NCBI RefSeq assembly: GCF_001517085.1
Contig: NZ_LRAC01000143.1
Span: 1 to 64,000 of the forward strand
Direction of reading: 5' to 3'
Length of the DNA stretch: 64,000 nt
Origin: Paenibacillus sp. DMB5
Lineage (GTDB): Bacteria; Bacillota; Bacilli; Paenibacillales; Paenibacillaceae
This document shows, in pieces, positions 15,646 to 24,835 of the stretch (its first letter is position 1; every line of letters starts with the position of its first letter). The notes beneath the pieces are model-generated. The model saw nothing but the letters and a program-made list of their open reading frames with translations. It searched no databases and had not been told where the DNA came from. A program made the position numbers and the translations under genes.

Positions 15646-16529
15646 TCCCTGAAATAGGTAAGCAGGAAAGTCCTGAACGATCTGGCTACCAGCGGCAGCT
15701 TACCGTCACTGCGGTGAATGATCCCTACCGTCCGGGTAACAGCCGGCTCTACGACTCTAACCTGGGCAGGCTGCATCGGATTCGTCTGGTACAGCGCCGT
15801 CTCCGGAAGCAGGCTGACGCCCATGCCGGCGGCTACCAGACCGCGGATAGTATCCGTCTCCCCGCCTTCAAATGCGATCTGGGGCTTAAAGCCGGCCTGG
15901 ATACAGGCCTGCCAGACAATCGGCCTCAGGGAGTACCCCTGGCTGAACAATACGAACTTCTCATCACGTAGCTGCTCAAGCCGGATCACCGTTTCGCCGG
16001 CAAGCGGATGATGCTGCGGCAGGATGGCGAACAACTCCTCCGTCATTACGATATCTCCGGCAACATGGCCGTCATTCTCCGGAAAAGGGGAAATAAACGC
16101 CAGATCCACCTCACCCGACGAGACGTCCTTAATCAAAGATGCATAGGTCCCTTGCTTGAAGCGGAACCTGACATTAGGGTAATGCCTGCGGAACTCTGCC
16201 ACAATGGAGGGAATCAGGTGTGTTCCCAGACTGTGCGGAAAGCCGATACGAATCTCTCCCAGCTCCGGGTCCAGGAATTCATGCACCTCCGCTACAGAGC
16301 GCTCGAGATCCTTAAGCAGCGTTTCGACCCGCTTGCAAAAAAGCTGTCCTACAGGCGTAAGCTGCAGATTTCGGCCTTTTTGCATAAATAAATCCACTCC
16401 AAGCTCCTGCTCCAGCTGATGAATCTGGCGGCTTACCGCCGACTGGGCTACATGCAGCTCCTCCGCCGCTTTGGTAACATGCTCCTTTTGGGCAACCTTC
16501 AGAAAGTATTGCAGCTGTCTAAGTTCCAC
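15618..16529 (-). CDS. LysR family regulator, GltC-like
   Basis: 303-residue LysR activator/repressor. The helix-turn-helix is MELRQLQYFLKVAQKEHVTKAAEELHVAQSAVSRQ in outline, and the ligand domain contains EIRIGFPHSLGTHLIPSIV and GLVAAGMGVSLLPE. These blocks follow B. subtilis GltC, the activator of glutamate synthase, more closely than other LysR proteins I can recall; no gltAB genes are adjacent, so the target is unproven. The start is GTG 16529, with AGGAGAGG upstream. It begins 13 nt after the rhomboid gene ends, suggesting a shared transcript. Confidence 0.87.
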   Translation of the reverse strand: MELRQLQYFLKVAQKEHVTKAAEELHVAQSAVSRQIHQLEQELGVDLFMQKGRNLQLTPVGQLFCKRVETLLKDLERSVAEVHEFLDPELGEIRIGFPHSLGTHLIPSIVAEFRRHYPNVRFRFKQGTYASLIKDVSSGEVDLAFISPFPENDGHVAGDIVMTEELFAILPQHHPLAGETVIRLEQLRDEKFVLFSQGYSLRPIVWQACIQAGFKPQIAFEGGETDTIRGLVAAGMGVSLLPETALYQTNPMQPAQVRVVEPAVTRTVGIIHRSDGKLPLVARSFRTFLLTYFRDKNNNNPEG

Positions 16530-16542
16530 TTCCCAACCTCTC

Positions 16543-17169
16543 CTATCGCCTGCTTCTTTTTAAAAGACGGATAATCAGCCCGTACAGGAAAAAACCGGCG
16601 ACCAGTCCGCCCATATGAGCCATCCAATTGACATATGGAGTAACAAACGACATCACAATCCCCATTACCAGCAGCCCGTACAGCGTCTTACGCGAGCCCT
16701 CATCCATCATCCCTCGCTGCAGGGTGGCGATATACAGAAATGCGCCGTAAATCGCGTAAATCGCGCCTGAGGCGCCTACAGATACAGTAGCGGTATAAGG
16801 GTCCGGCGTCCCGCCGAGTGCAACCGAAAGCACATTGGCCAGGAACCCGCCGATAATGTACAGGATTGCATAGCGCCACCAGCCCAGCAGCCGTTCTAGC
16901 GGAGGGGCAAACACCAGCAGCGAGAAGCTGTTAAAGAAAAGATGGGAAAATCCGTTATGCAGGAACATAGCAGCAAAATAACGCCACAGCTCTTCTTTTT
17001 CGGGCCCGTTATCCACCACAGCACCGAGCTTTACAAGCGTATCCAGATTTGTTGAACCACCGTTCAGGGATGCTACAATAAACATCACAAGGTTGGCTAA
17101 CAGAAGAATAACGGTTACGGGATAGTATCTCAGATAGCTTTTCCAGTTTTCGTAGCGTATAAATATCAT
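16543..17169 (-). CDS. Rhomboid family intramembrane serine protease
   Basis: 208-residue protein with six expected membrane helices. Family marks are the HNGFSHLFFNSFSLLVF segment in TM2, catalytic Ser in SVGASGAIYAIYG (TM4) and catalytic His in NWMAHMGGLVAGF (TM6). AAGGAT precedes the ATG at 17169 (MIFIRYENW) by about 8 nt; an ATG at 17178 would overlap the ribosome site. Substrates are unknown. It lies in front of the GltC-like regulator gene. Confidence 0.9.
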   Translation of the reverse strand: MIFIRYENWKSYLRYYPVTVILLLANLVMFIVASLNGGSTNLDTLVKLGAVVDNGPEKEELWRYFAAMFLHNGFSHLFFNSFSLLVFAPPLERLLGWWRYAILYIIGGFLANVLSVALGGTPDPYTATVSVGASGAIYAIYGAFLYIATLQRGMMDEGSRKTLYGLLVMGIVMSFVTPYVNWMAHMGGLVAGFFLYGLIIRLLKRSRR

Positions 17170-17191
17170 GGCACCCATCCTTTATGTATGT

Positions 17192-17229
17192 TGTCCGGTT
17201 GGACATCAACCTTCTAAAACGATTATAAT
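17192..17229 (+). promoter_or_regulatory. tpx promoter with small palindrome
   Basis: TTGGAC (17199-17204) and TATAAT (17224-17229) are 19 nt apart. TGTCC-GGTT-GGACA (17192-17205) forms a palindrome over the -35 box that could be an operator. Confidence 0.5.
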
Positions 17230-17280
17230 TTATTCTGGCAGTAACAATCCAATATTGTAACCTGAGGAGGAAACAAGGAC

Positions 17281-17799
17281 ATGACGCAAGAAAGAACAGG
17301 CGTAGCCGCATTCAAAGGCAATCCGATTACACTGGTAGGACCTGAGCTCAAAGCCGGGGACAGCGCTCCGGATTTCACAGTAAGCAAGAACCTGCTGGAG
17401 GACGCTACACTGAGTGATTTTGCCGGCAAAATCAAGCTGATTAGTGTCGTGCCTTCCCTGGACACAGGAGTATGCGACGCCCAGACCCGCCGCTTCAACA
17501 GCGAAGCAGCTGAGCTTGGAGACGACGTAGTCATCCTCACCATCAGCACAGATCTGCCTTTCGCCCAGGCCCGCTGGTGCGGCGCCGCCGGCATTGACCG
17601 GGTTATCACCCTGTCAGACCACAAGGAAGCCGCCTTCGGACAAGCCTACGGCGTACTGATCAAGGAATTCCGCCTGGATATGCGCTCCATCTTCGTTATC
17701 GACAAGAACGACAAATTAACTTATGTTGAGTACCTTGGCGAAATGTCCGAGCACCCGAATTACGAAGCAGCGATTGCCGCCGTCAAGGAATTGCTGTAG
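17281..17799 (+). CDS. tpx: Thiol peroxidase (atypical 2-Cys peroxiredoxin)
   Basis: 172-residue cytoplasmic peroxidase that reduces H2O2 and alkyl hydroperoxides with thioredoxin. The peroxidatic Cys lies in VPSLDTGVCDAQTRRFN and the resolving Cys in QARWCGAAG, the Tpx spacing. The C-terminus YVEYLGEMSEHPNYEAA is typical. GAGGAGG precedes the ATG. The gene stands alone with its own promoter and a strong terminator. Confidence 0.96.
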   Translation: MTQERTGVAAFKGNPITLVGPELKAGDSAPDFTVSKNLLEDATLSDFAGKIKLISVVPSLDTGVCDAQTRRFNSEAAELGDDVVILTISTDLPFAQARWCGAAGIDRVITLSDHKEAAFGQAYGVLIKEFRLDMRSIFVIDKNDKLTYVEYLGEMSEHPNYEAAIAAVKELL

Positions 17800-17839
17800 A
17801 TCCACAAAGCCGGACGATATAACAGAAATACGATATGTT

Positions 17840-17877
17840 AAAAAAGCGGCAGAAGGCTTTCCTTCCGCCGCTTTTTG
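17840..17877. terminator. Bidirectional terminator between tpx and DUF1499-like gene
   Basis: AAAAAGCGGC-AGAAGG-CTTT-CCTTC-CGCCGCTTTTT works in both directions and separates the converging genes. Confidence 0.88.
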
Positions 17878-17958
17878 CTATAGATAAAACATCCTATTAT
17901 ATAGCCGGGTTCTTCCGGAAACCGCATACAATCACCGGACAGCAAGACCGGCGGTTCA

Positions 17959-18348
17959 TTAGTCTGTCTTGTACTTGCCCAGCTTCTTGTCCAGTGATTC
18001 ATACAGGCGCTGAATGACACGGTAATTGGCACCCAGGTCACCAAGCGAGCCTCTTGATGCGGAATATATGTCGATACCGCAGCGTACCGGCGATGTATTC
18101 AGTACGGATACTGTTATATCCAGCGTACGTCCAAACCCCGTTCTTTTCTCCAGGGTAATTTCTCCTACGGACTGCACCTCATGCAGAACCTTGTAACCGG
18201 GAATTTTCTTCAGTGTTGAAGATACTTCATCCCATGCCTTGTCTTTCGAAAGAGTGTAATAACGTGTCTTTAATGCCGGATCCTTTGCACGGTCGCTAGT
18301 TCCGTCATGACTGCGGAATATACCGACCAATGTTCTTTTGAGCGACAA
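17959..18348 (-). CDS. DUF1499-like protein
   Basis: 129-residue soluble protein. The C-terminal half, IDIYSASRGSLGDLGANYRV followed by IQRLYESL, matches the DUF1499 signature (a SASR..DLGaN motif near the C-terminus). The upstream portion, KAWDEVSSTLKKIPGYKVLHE, is the paired alpha/beta unit seen in that family. Function is unknown. It lies downstream of the probable 6S RNA gene on the same strand but is separated from it by a strong terminator. Confidence 0.6.
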   Translation of the reverse strand: MSLKRTLVGIFRSHDGTSDRAKDPALKTRYYTLSKDKAWDEVSSTLKKIPGYKVLHEVQSVGEITLEKRTGFGRTLDITVSVLNTSPVRCGIDIYSASRGSLGDLGANYRVIQRLYESLDKKLGKYKTD

Positions 18349-18487
18349 AATATTTCCCCCTCTTTTAGTCCCAAGTTCATTATTATCAGTGTAACATTCT
18401 TAACCCAGGAACAAAAGAGCATAGCTCACTTTCCTGGACCTCTATGTAAGAAAGGCATCTGCAGACACCGTTTCCAAAAAGGCACAG

Positions 18488-18536
18488 CAAACAAAAAGGT
18501 ACCCTGAATCCGCAATTGCGGGATACAGGGCACCTT
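18488..18536 (-). terminator. Terminator of the structured RNA gene
   Basis: On the minus strand AAGGTGCCCTG...CAGGGTACCTT encloses a second stem (ATCCCGCAATTGCGGAT) and is followed by TTTTTGTTT. Confidence 0.9.
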
Positions 18537-18550
18537 GTCAAAATCAGCAG

Positions 18551-18740
18551 AAAACCCGCCTATGCCGTCCGGCTACAGTGTCTTCTGAACCTGCGAGAGC
18601 AGGTGGGTGACCGCAGAAGTCGTTTTTGAATTCCCCAAGTCGTATAGACAGGGCTGTTCAGCCGCGCTCCGTATTAAGTCTCCCGAGACATTATCATTGG
18701 TTCAAAACAACGAGCAACCGTAACGTACATCGCAGGATTT
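18551..18740 (-). ncRNA. ssrS: Probable 6S RNA (RNA polymerase-binding regulator)
   Basis: A non-coding transcript with its own perfect -10 promoter and terminator. From the predicted start (AAATCCTGC) to the complementary GCGGGTTTT it is 190 nt, the usual 6S length. The ends close in an interrupted stem: AAATCCTGC/GCGGGTTTT, then TGT, CGT/ACG and CGGTT/AGCCG with small internal loops. On the 3' side of the middle region is a hairpin ACCTGC-TCTC-GCAGGT (18589-18604), and the upper stem is TCGTTGTTTTGAA (18701-18713) with TTCAAAAACGA (18620-18630). This closing stem, central bulge with 3' hairpin and apical stem is the 6S architecture. RNA-gene status is firm; the 6S assignment is from structure and length only. 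Confidence 0.65.
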
Positions 18741-18746
18741 ATAACT

Positions 18747-18775
18747 ATTATATTGCGTTTTGACGAAAATGTAAA
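18747..18775 (-). promoter_or_regulatory. Sigma-A promoter of the structured RNA gene
   Basis: On the minus strand -35 TTTACA and -10 TATAAT are 17 nt apart, placing the start near 18740. Confidence 0.85.
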
Positions 18776-18845
18776 CCTGTATGCGCTTTAATTAACACTG
18801 GAATAAAATTCTCGTCCCTTTTTGCCGGTGATTGTAACGCTGATA

Positions 18846-19697
18846 TTAAATTCGTTTAGATGATCTGGAATTATCCTTATCATCGAAATCGTCATCATCA
18901 TCGTCATCATCGTCATCGTCTTCCGCAAGCAGCCGCTCTGCCGATTCTTTTTCAGCCGCTTCCTGTGCCTCCAGCTCTTGCTGCTGCTTTTTCTCAGCCT
19001 GCAGCTGCAGCTTGTTGTATGTAGCAAAGAAGTTAAAGAAGGCCAGCATAGCAACCAGTGTAGGAATGCAGATTACATACAGTACAGGGTACCGCAGACC
19101 TATATATGCAAGCAACGCAGAACCGATCAGTGTAGAGAACACACGAATAGGCCGGGCGATGGTCAGCAGGACAGAGTTCTTAATAACTTCCTTAAAAGTC
19201 ATCTGGTAGTGAACGACAATTGAGAAGAAGTTAAACATCGATACAAACAGAATAATCATCAGCACCAGCATCAGAATACCGACGATTCTGAAATTGGCCA
19301 TTTGAGTCATGTATACGGTCACATCAACGTACATTACAACAAACAGCACGGTATAGATGAGTCCCCCAAGCATGCTCTTGAGATAATTTTCTTTGTATCC
19401 CTGAAAAAAAGTGCGGAACGTGCTGACATCCGTGTTGCCCATCACCCATTTGCGTACAACCGTAAACAGTGCAGCCGTAGCCGGGAATACCGTAAACGGT
19501 GCCAAAATCCCCAGTGCCCAGTTAAGCGTAATCTGTTCGTTGGGCCCGCCTGTTGCTGAACCCAGCATAATAATCTTCATCACAGCGATAAACAAAAACG
19601 GAATCGAACACAGCCCCCATAGTATATTGCTGAAGGCAATACGTGAAATCCATTCCGTGATGCGGTATAAACCGCCCATAGCTCCTTTAAACTCCAA
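18846..19697 (-). CDS. YesL-type (DUF624) membrane protein with poly-Asp tail
   Basis: 283-residue membrane protein of the DUF624/YesL family, function unknown, often found beside sugar uptake genes. The N-terminus GLYRITEWISRIAFSNILWG is the family hallmark, followed by about five to six hydrophobic helices. The C-terminus is unusual: a Gln/Glu-rich helix, then eleven consecutive Asp residues encoded by a GAT/GAC repeat (about 18880-18925) and a basic end (SRSSKRI). The start is TTG 19697 behind AGGAGG. No sugar genes are next to it here. Confidence 0.85.
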   Translation of the reverse strand: MEFKGAMGGLYRITEWISRIAFSNILWGLCSIPFLFIAVMKIIMLGSATGGPNEQITLNWALGILAPFTVFPATAALFTVVRKWVMGNTDVSTFRTFFQGYKENYLKSMLGGLIYTVLFVVMYVDVTVYMTQMANFRIVGILMLVLMIILFVSMFNFFSIVVHYQMTFKEVIKNSVLLTIARPIRVFSTLIGSALLAYIGLRYPVLYVICIPTLVAMLAFFNFFATYNKLQLQAEKKQQQELEAQEAAEKESAERLLAEDDDDDDDDDDDFDDKDNSRSSKRI

Positions 19698-19821
19698 TTC
19701 CCTTCCTCCTGTCTGTCTCGCGCATACTGCGTACCTTAACTATAACCTATTTGACCTGGACTTTTCCAGCGCCCATTCTAATGAATCTGGGTAATCGTCT
19801 ACGCAGGCCGGAAGGAATGGC

Positions 19822-19830
19822 CATATATTA
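19822..19830 (+). promoter_or_regulatory. Possible mother-cell sigma (SigE/SigK-like) -10 box
   Basis: CATATATTA fits CATANNNTA, 46 nt before the YjcZ-like start. No -35 element at the right distance is clear, so this is tentative. Confidence 0.35.
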
Positions 19831-19876
19831 GGAACGTAACCATGACAATAACCTTATTTTAAAGGAGGTTAATCCT

Positions 19877-19975
19877 ATGTCTACACCTGCCGGCTATGGC
19901 CTCTGGACTTCCACAGGTACTATCCTGGTCCTGTTCATCCTGCTTGTTATCATCACCCGCACATTTGTTGTATAA
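19877..19975 (+). CDS. YjcZ-family sporulation peptide (32 aa)
   Basis: A tiny membrane peptide: MSTPAGYGLWTSTG, then the hydrophobic helix TILVLFILLVIITRTFVV. The G-rich start and the VLFILLVII core are those of YjcZ-type peptides found in spores of Bacillus and Paenibacillus. A near-perfect AAAGGAGGTT lies 7 nt upstream, which is strong support for so short an open frame. A shared bidirectional terminator follows. Confidence 0.8.
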   Translation: MSTPAGYGLWTSTGTILVLFILLVIITRTFVV

Positions 19976-20018
19976 TAACGGATTATTCATGCAGCACCAA
20001 TAATAGGTGCCAGGCACC

Positions 20019-20057
20019 AAAAAGGCGAGAAACCGCTAAGCGGTCTCTCGCCTTTTT
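20019..20057. terminator. Bidirectional terminator between yjcZ-like and helicase genes
   Basis: AAAAAGGCGAGA-ACCGC-TAA-GCGGT-CTCTCGCCTTTTT, nearly perfect, ends both converging genes. Confidence 0.9.
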
Positions 20058-20080
20058 AATGCCGGAATACCGGCTGCTGC

Positions 20081-21751
<1,671 letters not shown>

Positions 21752-21989
21752 GCTCCTTCTATACAGTGGACATTCCACATGCTTATCTGTATTCTTAAGT
21801 AGCGGTAAACACCTTTATAGGCTGTCCAATCATGCCGTAATCTCTGCATGGGTTTACGCGTATGGGACGAAAAAAAATGTCCTTAGATCAGGTCTGATTA
21901 ACGGCCTGAACAATTGTAGCTTCACATCCGAAGCAATGCAAAAATACCATTGTAACGTTCTACTCAAGAATATCCTATACATTATATCA
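21752..21989 (-). promoter_or_regulatory. Extended -10 promoter and long leader of cshA
   Basis: On the minus strand TGATATAAT (-10 at 21981-21986) has an extended TG and a poor -35. The leader contains a weak hairpin TCAGGCC/GACCTGA followed by GGAC-T8-GTCC. Long leaders of this kind are common on cold-induced messages; that role is inferred. Confidence 0.45.
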
Positions 21990-22059
21990 CAAACCTATTT
22001 AGGAATACCAGTGTATTCCTTTCTTTCATTACTTACATTACATGTCAGAGGTGAAACGC

Positions 22060-22893
22060 TTGTTAAAACTTAGACAAATCGGCAGTTGCCTTGCTGTAAT
22101 CTTCGGTTCAGCAATGATTGCCTGCGGCTTTAATCTGTTTCTGATCCCGCACAGGCTGCTTAGCGGAGGGGTTTCGGGTCTGGCCATGCTGGTCGGTTAC
22201 TTTACCCCGTTCAATATCAGCCTGCTGTATCTGCTGTTCAACGTGCCGCTGCTCGTTGCCGGCTGGTTTCAGCTGGGACGGAGATTTATCATTCTCAGCA
22301 TCCTTTCTGTCGGCTCCACCACCTGGCTCATGGCCTTGATACCTGAAGTTACTGTAGCTTCCGATATGCTGCTGGCTTCCGTATTCGGCGGAGTGCTTGT
22401 TGGCGTAGGGGCCGGCATTTCCTTCCGTATGGGCGGATCTTCCGGCGGCTTTGATATTCTCGGTTCCATTATTACCCGTTACCGTGACTTTCCAATCGGC
22501 AATATCCTCGTCGGGCTTAACGGATTAGTCATTCTGGCCGCCGCCTATTTCGACGATAATTGGAACCTGGCGCTGGCCTCCATGGTTTCGATTTATGTAA
22601 CCGGCAAGGTAGTCGATCTGATTCACGTCAGCCACATCAAAGTTACCGTATATATTGTAACAACCCGTACCGAAGAGCTGCTTGAGCAGCTCCTTCCGCT
22701 TCAGCGCGGCGTAACCAAGATAAAGACCGAAGGCGCTTATTCTCATATCGAACGGGACATGCTAATGACTGTGACAACACGTTATGAACTGGCAGAGCTG
22801 AGACGGATCATCAAAGCCAGCGACCCGCAGGCCTTTGTCAATATTGTGGAAACTGTAGGCGTCATGGGCTCCTTCCGGAGAAGATCCAGCTGA
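22060..22893 (+). CDS. YitT family membrane protein (DUF2179)
   Basis: 277-residue protein with five or six N-terminal membrane helices and a cytoplasmic DUF2179 domain. Family marks are NLFLIPHRLLSGGVSGLAML, FRMGGSSGGFDILG and, in the C-terminal domain, VYIVTTRTEEL, GVTKIKTEGAYS and the end IVETVGVMGSF. Function is unknown; relatives occur in many copies in Bacillus. The TTG at 22060 is 6 nt after AGAGGTG and is preferred over ATG 22042, which has no ribosome site. Confidence 0.9.
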   Translation: MLKLRQIGSCLAVIFGSAMIACGFNLFLIPHRLLSGGVSGLAMLVGYFTPFNISLLYLLFNVPLLVAGWFQLGRRFIILSILSVGSTTWLMALIPEVTVASDMLLASVFGGVLVGVGAGISFRMGGSSGGFDILGSIITRYRDFPIGNILVGLNGLVILAAAYFDDNWNLALASMVSIYVTGKVVDLIHVSHIKVTVYIVTTRTEELLEQLLPLQRGVTKIKTEGAYSHIERDMLMTVTTRYELAELRRIIKASDPQAFVNIVETVGVMGSFRRRSS

Positions 22894-23056
22894 AAGAAAT
22901 GCGCGTATTTTAAAATTGTGATATATTAGATTCACGCAGGACCGAATAAATTCATGAGGATTGTGCTTTACCCCTCTTTTTTCCAGGCACTTCGTTTTAC
23001 GGATGTTCCCTGAATGAACCGTTCAGTACCATTCGAAAAAGGAAAGGGTGACTCTT

Positions 23057-23251
23057 ATGGAAATGGAAACGGTAAAACTGTCAGCAATCGTCATGAGGTG
23101 GTATCCCGATATGATGCCGTTTCTCAAGCAGGACGAATTAAATTCTGTAATCGTGCTGCGCGACGGTCTAAGCATTCTGGAACCGGCGGATGCCATGGAT
23201 ATCATCCATTACAGCATTTGTGAGCATCAGAATCCTGCGTATCTTCAATAA
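23057..23251 (+). CDS. Small protein of unknown function (64 aa)
   Basis: I do not recognise this protein. It is soluble, begins MEMETVKLSAIVMRWYPDMM and contains VIVLRDGLSILEPADAMD, ending CEHQNPAYLQ. The ATG at 23057 follows AAAGGAAAGGGTGA, and a strong terminator lies 33 nt after the stop, so it is very probably a real single gene. An in-frame GTG at 23048 overlaps the ribosome site. Confidence 0.7.
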   Translation: MEMETVKLSAIVMRWYPDMMPFLKQDELNSVIVLRDGLSILEPADAMDIIHYSICEHQNPAYLQ

Positions 23252-23283
23252 GCACGACCGCTTGATGGCAAGTTTTGATTTGT

Positions 23284-23329
23284 TGCCGCCCGGAGCCAGC
23301 AATTGCCGCTCCGGGCGGCATTTACTTTT
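23284..23329 (+). terminator. Terminator after the 64-aa gene
   Basis: TGCCGCCCGGAG pairs perfectly with CTCCGGGCGGCA, followed by TTTACTTTTA. Confidence 0.88.
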
Positions 23330-23489
23330 AATATGGAGGTTTAGAATCGGTACAGACCGTTTAAAAACTCAAAGGGCGGTAAATTTCCTGGCTTTCCAAA
23401 ATTACACGGATTGTTACAAGTCTGTTCTTTTTGGATGCTGCCGTTCCATTATACTTTAAAGGAATGTACATAAAGGGAGAGAATACACA

Positions 23490-24716
23490 ATGAACATCAC
23501 CTGGGCATTACTTATGATGGCTCTGGGTAGCGTTGGCGTCCAGTCCGGCGGACATGAATCCGACGTCTCCGCAGCCCTGCAGTCGGCTGTTAATCCACCT
23601 GTCACGGCAGAACAGGCCGGATCCGCTGCACCGAATACGTCAGCCGGCAATGCATCACCTTCCCCTGCCCCAAGTGCTACACCTGCAGCGGACAGCGCAC
23701 TTCATACGGATCCGCAGCCTGATGCGCCCAAGGTCAAAGGCATCTACGTCACAGCTTACAGTGCAGGCGGCTCCCGGATGGAGCAGCTTCTTGCTCTCCT
23801 TGACAAGACTGAACTCAATTCGATGGTCATCGACATTAAGGACGACGCCGGATATATCACATATAAGACTGACAATGCCGAGCTTCAGGAAATGGGTACA
23901 CCCCAGAATTTCATCGGCGATATCAACAAGCTCATGACACGGCTGAAGGAGCATGACGTCTATCCGATTGCCCGTATTGTTGTATTCAAGGATTCTGTAC
24001 TGGCCAAGAAGCATCCGGAGTTGTCCTTCGTCAATTCTGACGGCAGCGTCTGGAAGAACAAAGGCGGCGACAGCTTCGTTAACCCGTATAATGAGAATGT
24101 ATGGAAATACAATGTGGACATTGCGAAGGAAGCAGCGAAGCTCGGGTTCAAGGAAATCCAATTCGATTACGTCCGGTTCCCTGAGGGTTTTGAAAAGCGT
24201 GCCGATGCGCTGAAATATACCAAGAGTGACCGGCCCCGAGTCGAAATCGTTGCTGACTTCGTCAAATATGCCAAGGCTGAACTTGCTCCGCTCGGCGTCA
24301 GAGTATCCGTTGATATCTTCGGTTATGCGGCATCTGTCCCTGCAGCGGAAGGCATCGGCCAGGATTTTGTCAAAATCTCCAAGAATGTCGACGTAATCAG
24401 TCCAATGGTATATCCAAGTCATTACTCCACCGGCTGGTTCGATGTTAAGGATCCCGATAAGGATCCATACGCGACAATCAAGGGCTCCATGGTCGATACC
24501 CATAAGAAGCTTGACCCTCTGGGCAGCTTCAAACCAGTGATCCGGCCTTGGATTCAGGACTTTACCGCCAGCTGGCTGGGAAGCGGTCATTTCATTAAAT
24601 ACGGCAAGCAGCAGGTTGAAGATCAGATCCGTGCGCTGAAGGACGAGAACGTGGATGAGTTCCTGCTCTGGAACGCCAATAACCGTTACACCTCAGAAGT
24701 GGATTACGAGCAATAA
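23490..24716 (+). CDS. Putative glycoside hydrolase (DUF4015)
   Basis: 408-residue exported or surface protein. A short hydrophobic N-terminus (ITWALLMMALGSVGV) and a Pro/Ala/Ser linker to about residue 78 precede a TIM-barrel domain of the DUF4015 family: VKGIYVTAYSAG, NSMVIDIKDDAGYITY, YPIARIVVFKD, EIQFDYVRFPEGF, VSVDIFGYA, ISPMVYPSHY and DEFLLWNANNRYT. The FDYVRFP and DVISPMVYPSHY strands hold the likely catalytic carboxylates. The substrate is unproven, probably a cell-wall or matrix glycan. The ribosome site is GGGAGAG. Confidence 0.87.
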   Translation: MNITWALLMMALGSVGVQSGGHESDVSAALQSAVNPPVTAEQAGSAAPNTSAGNASPSPAPSATPAADSALHTDPQPDAPKVKGIYVTAYSAGGSRMEQLLALLDKTELNSMVIDIKDDAGYITYKTDNAELQEMGTPQNFIGDINKLMTRLKEHDVYPIARIVVFKDSVLAKKHPELSFVNSDGSVWKNKGGDSFVNPYNENVWKYNVDIAKEAAKLGFKEIQFDYVRFPEGFEKRADALKYTKSDRPRVEIVADFVKYAKAELAPLGVRVSVDIFGYAASVPAAEGIGQDFVKISKNVDVISPMVYPSHYSTGWFDVKDPDKDPYATIKGSMVDTHKKLDPLGSFKPVIRPWIQDFTASWLGSGHFIKYGKQQVEDQIRALKDENVDEFLLWNANNRYTSEVDYEQ

Positions 24717-24763
24717 TATTTAAGCCATCATATCCATTATATCCGGCTGTTAAGCGGATTCCG

Positions 24764-24788
24764 GACCCGGCATATGCCGGGTCTTTTC
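24764..24788 (+). terminator. Terminator after the DUF4015 gene
   Basis: The perfect palindrome GACCCGGCATATGCCGGGTC is followed by TTTT. Confidence 0.85.
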
Positions 24789-24835
24789 CTGAAAAAAACT
24801 TTAAAAATCTTATCCAGATAATGAGGCAGCTATCT

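Noticed and set aside
18590..18720. Plus-strand T-box leader
   Set aside because: GGTGGGTGACCGC resembles the T-box core, but there is no downstream plus-strand gene and the minus strand has a full promoter and terminator explaining the region.
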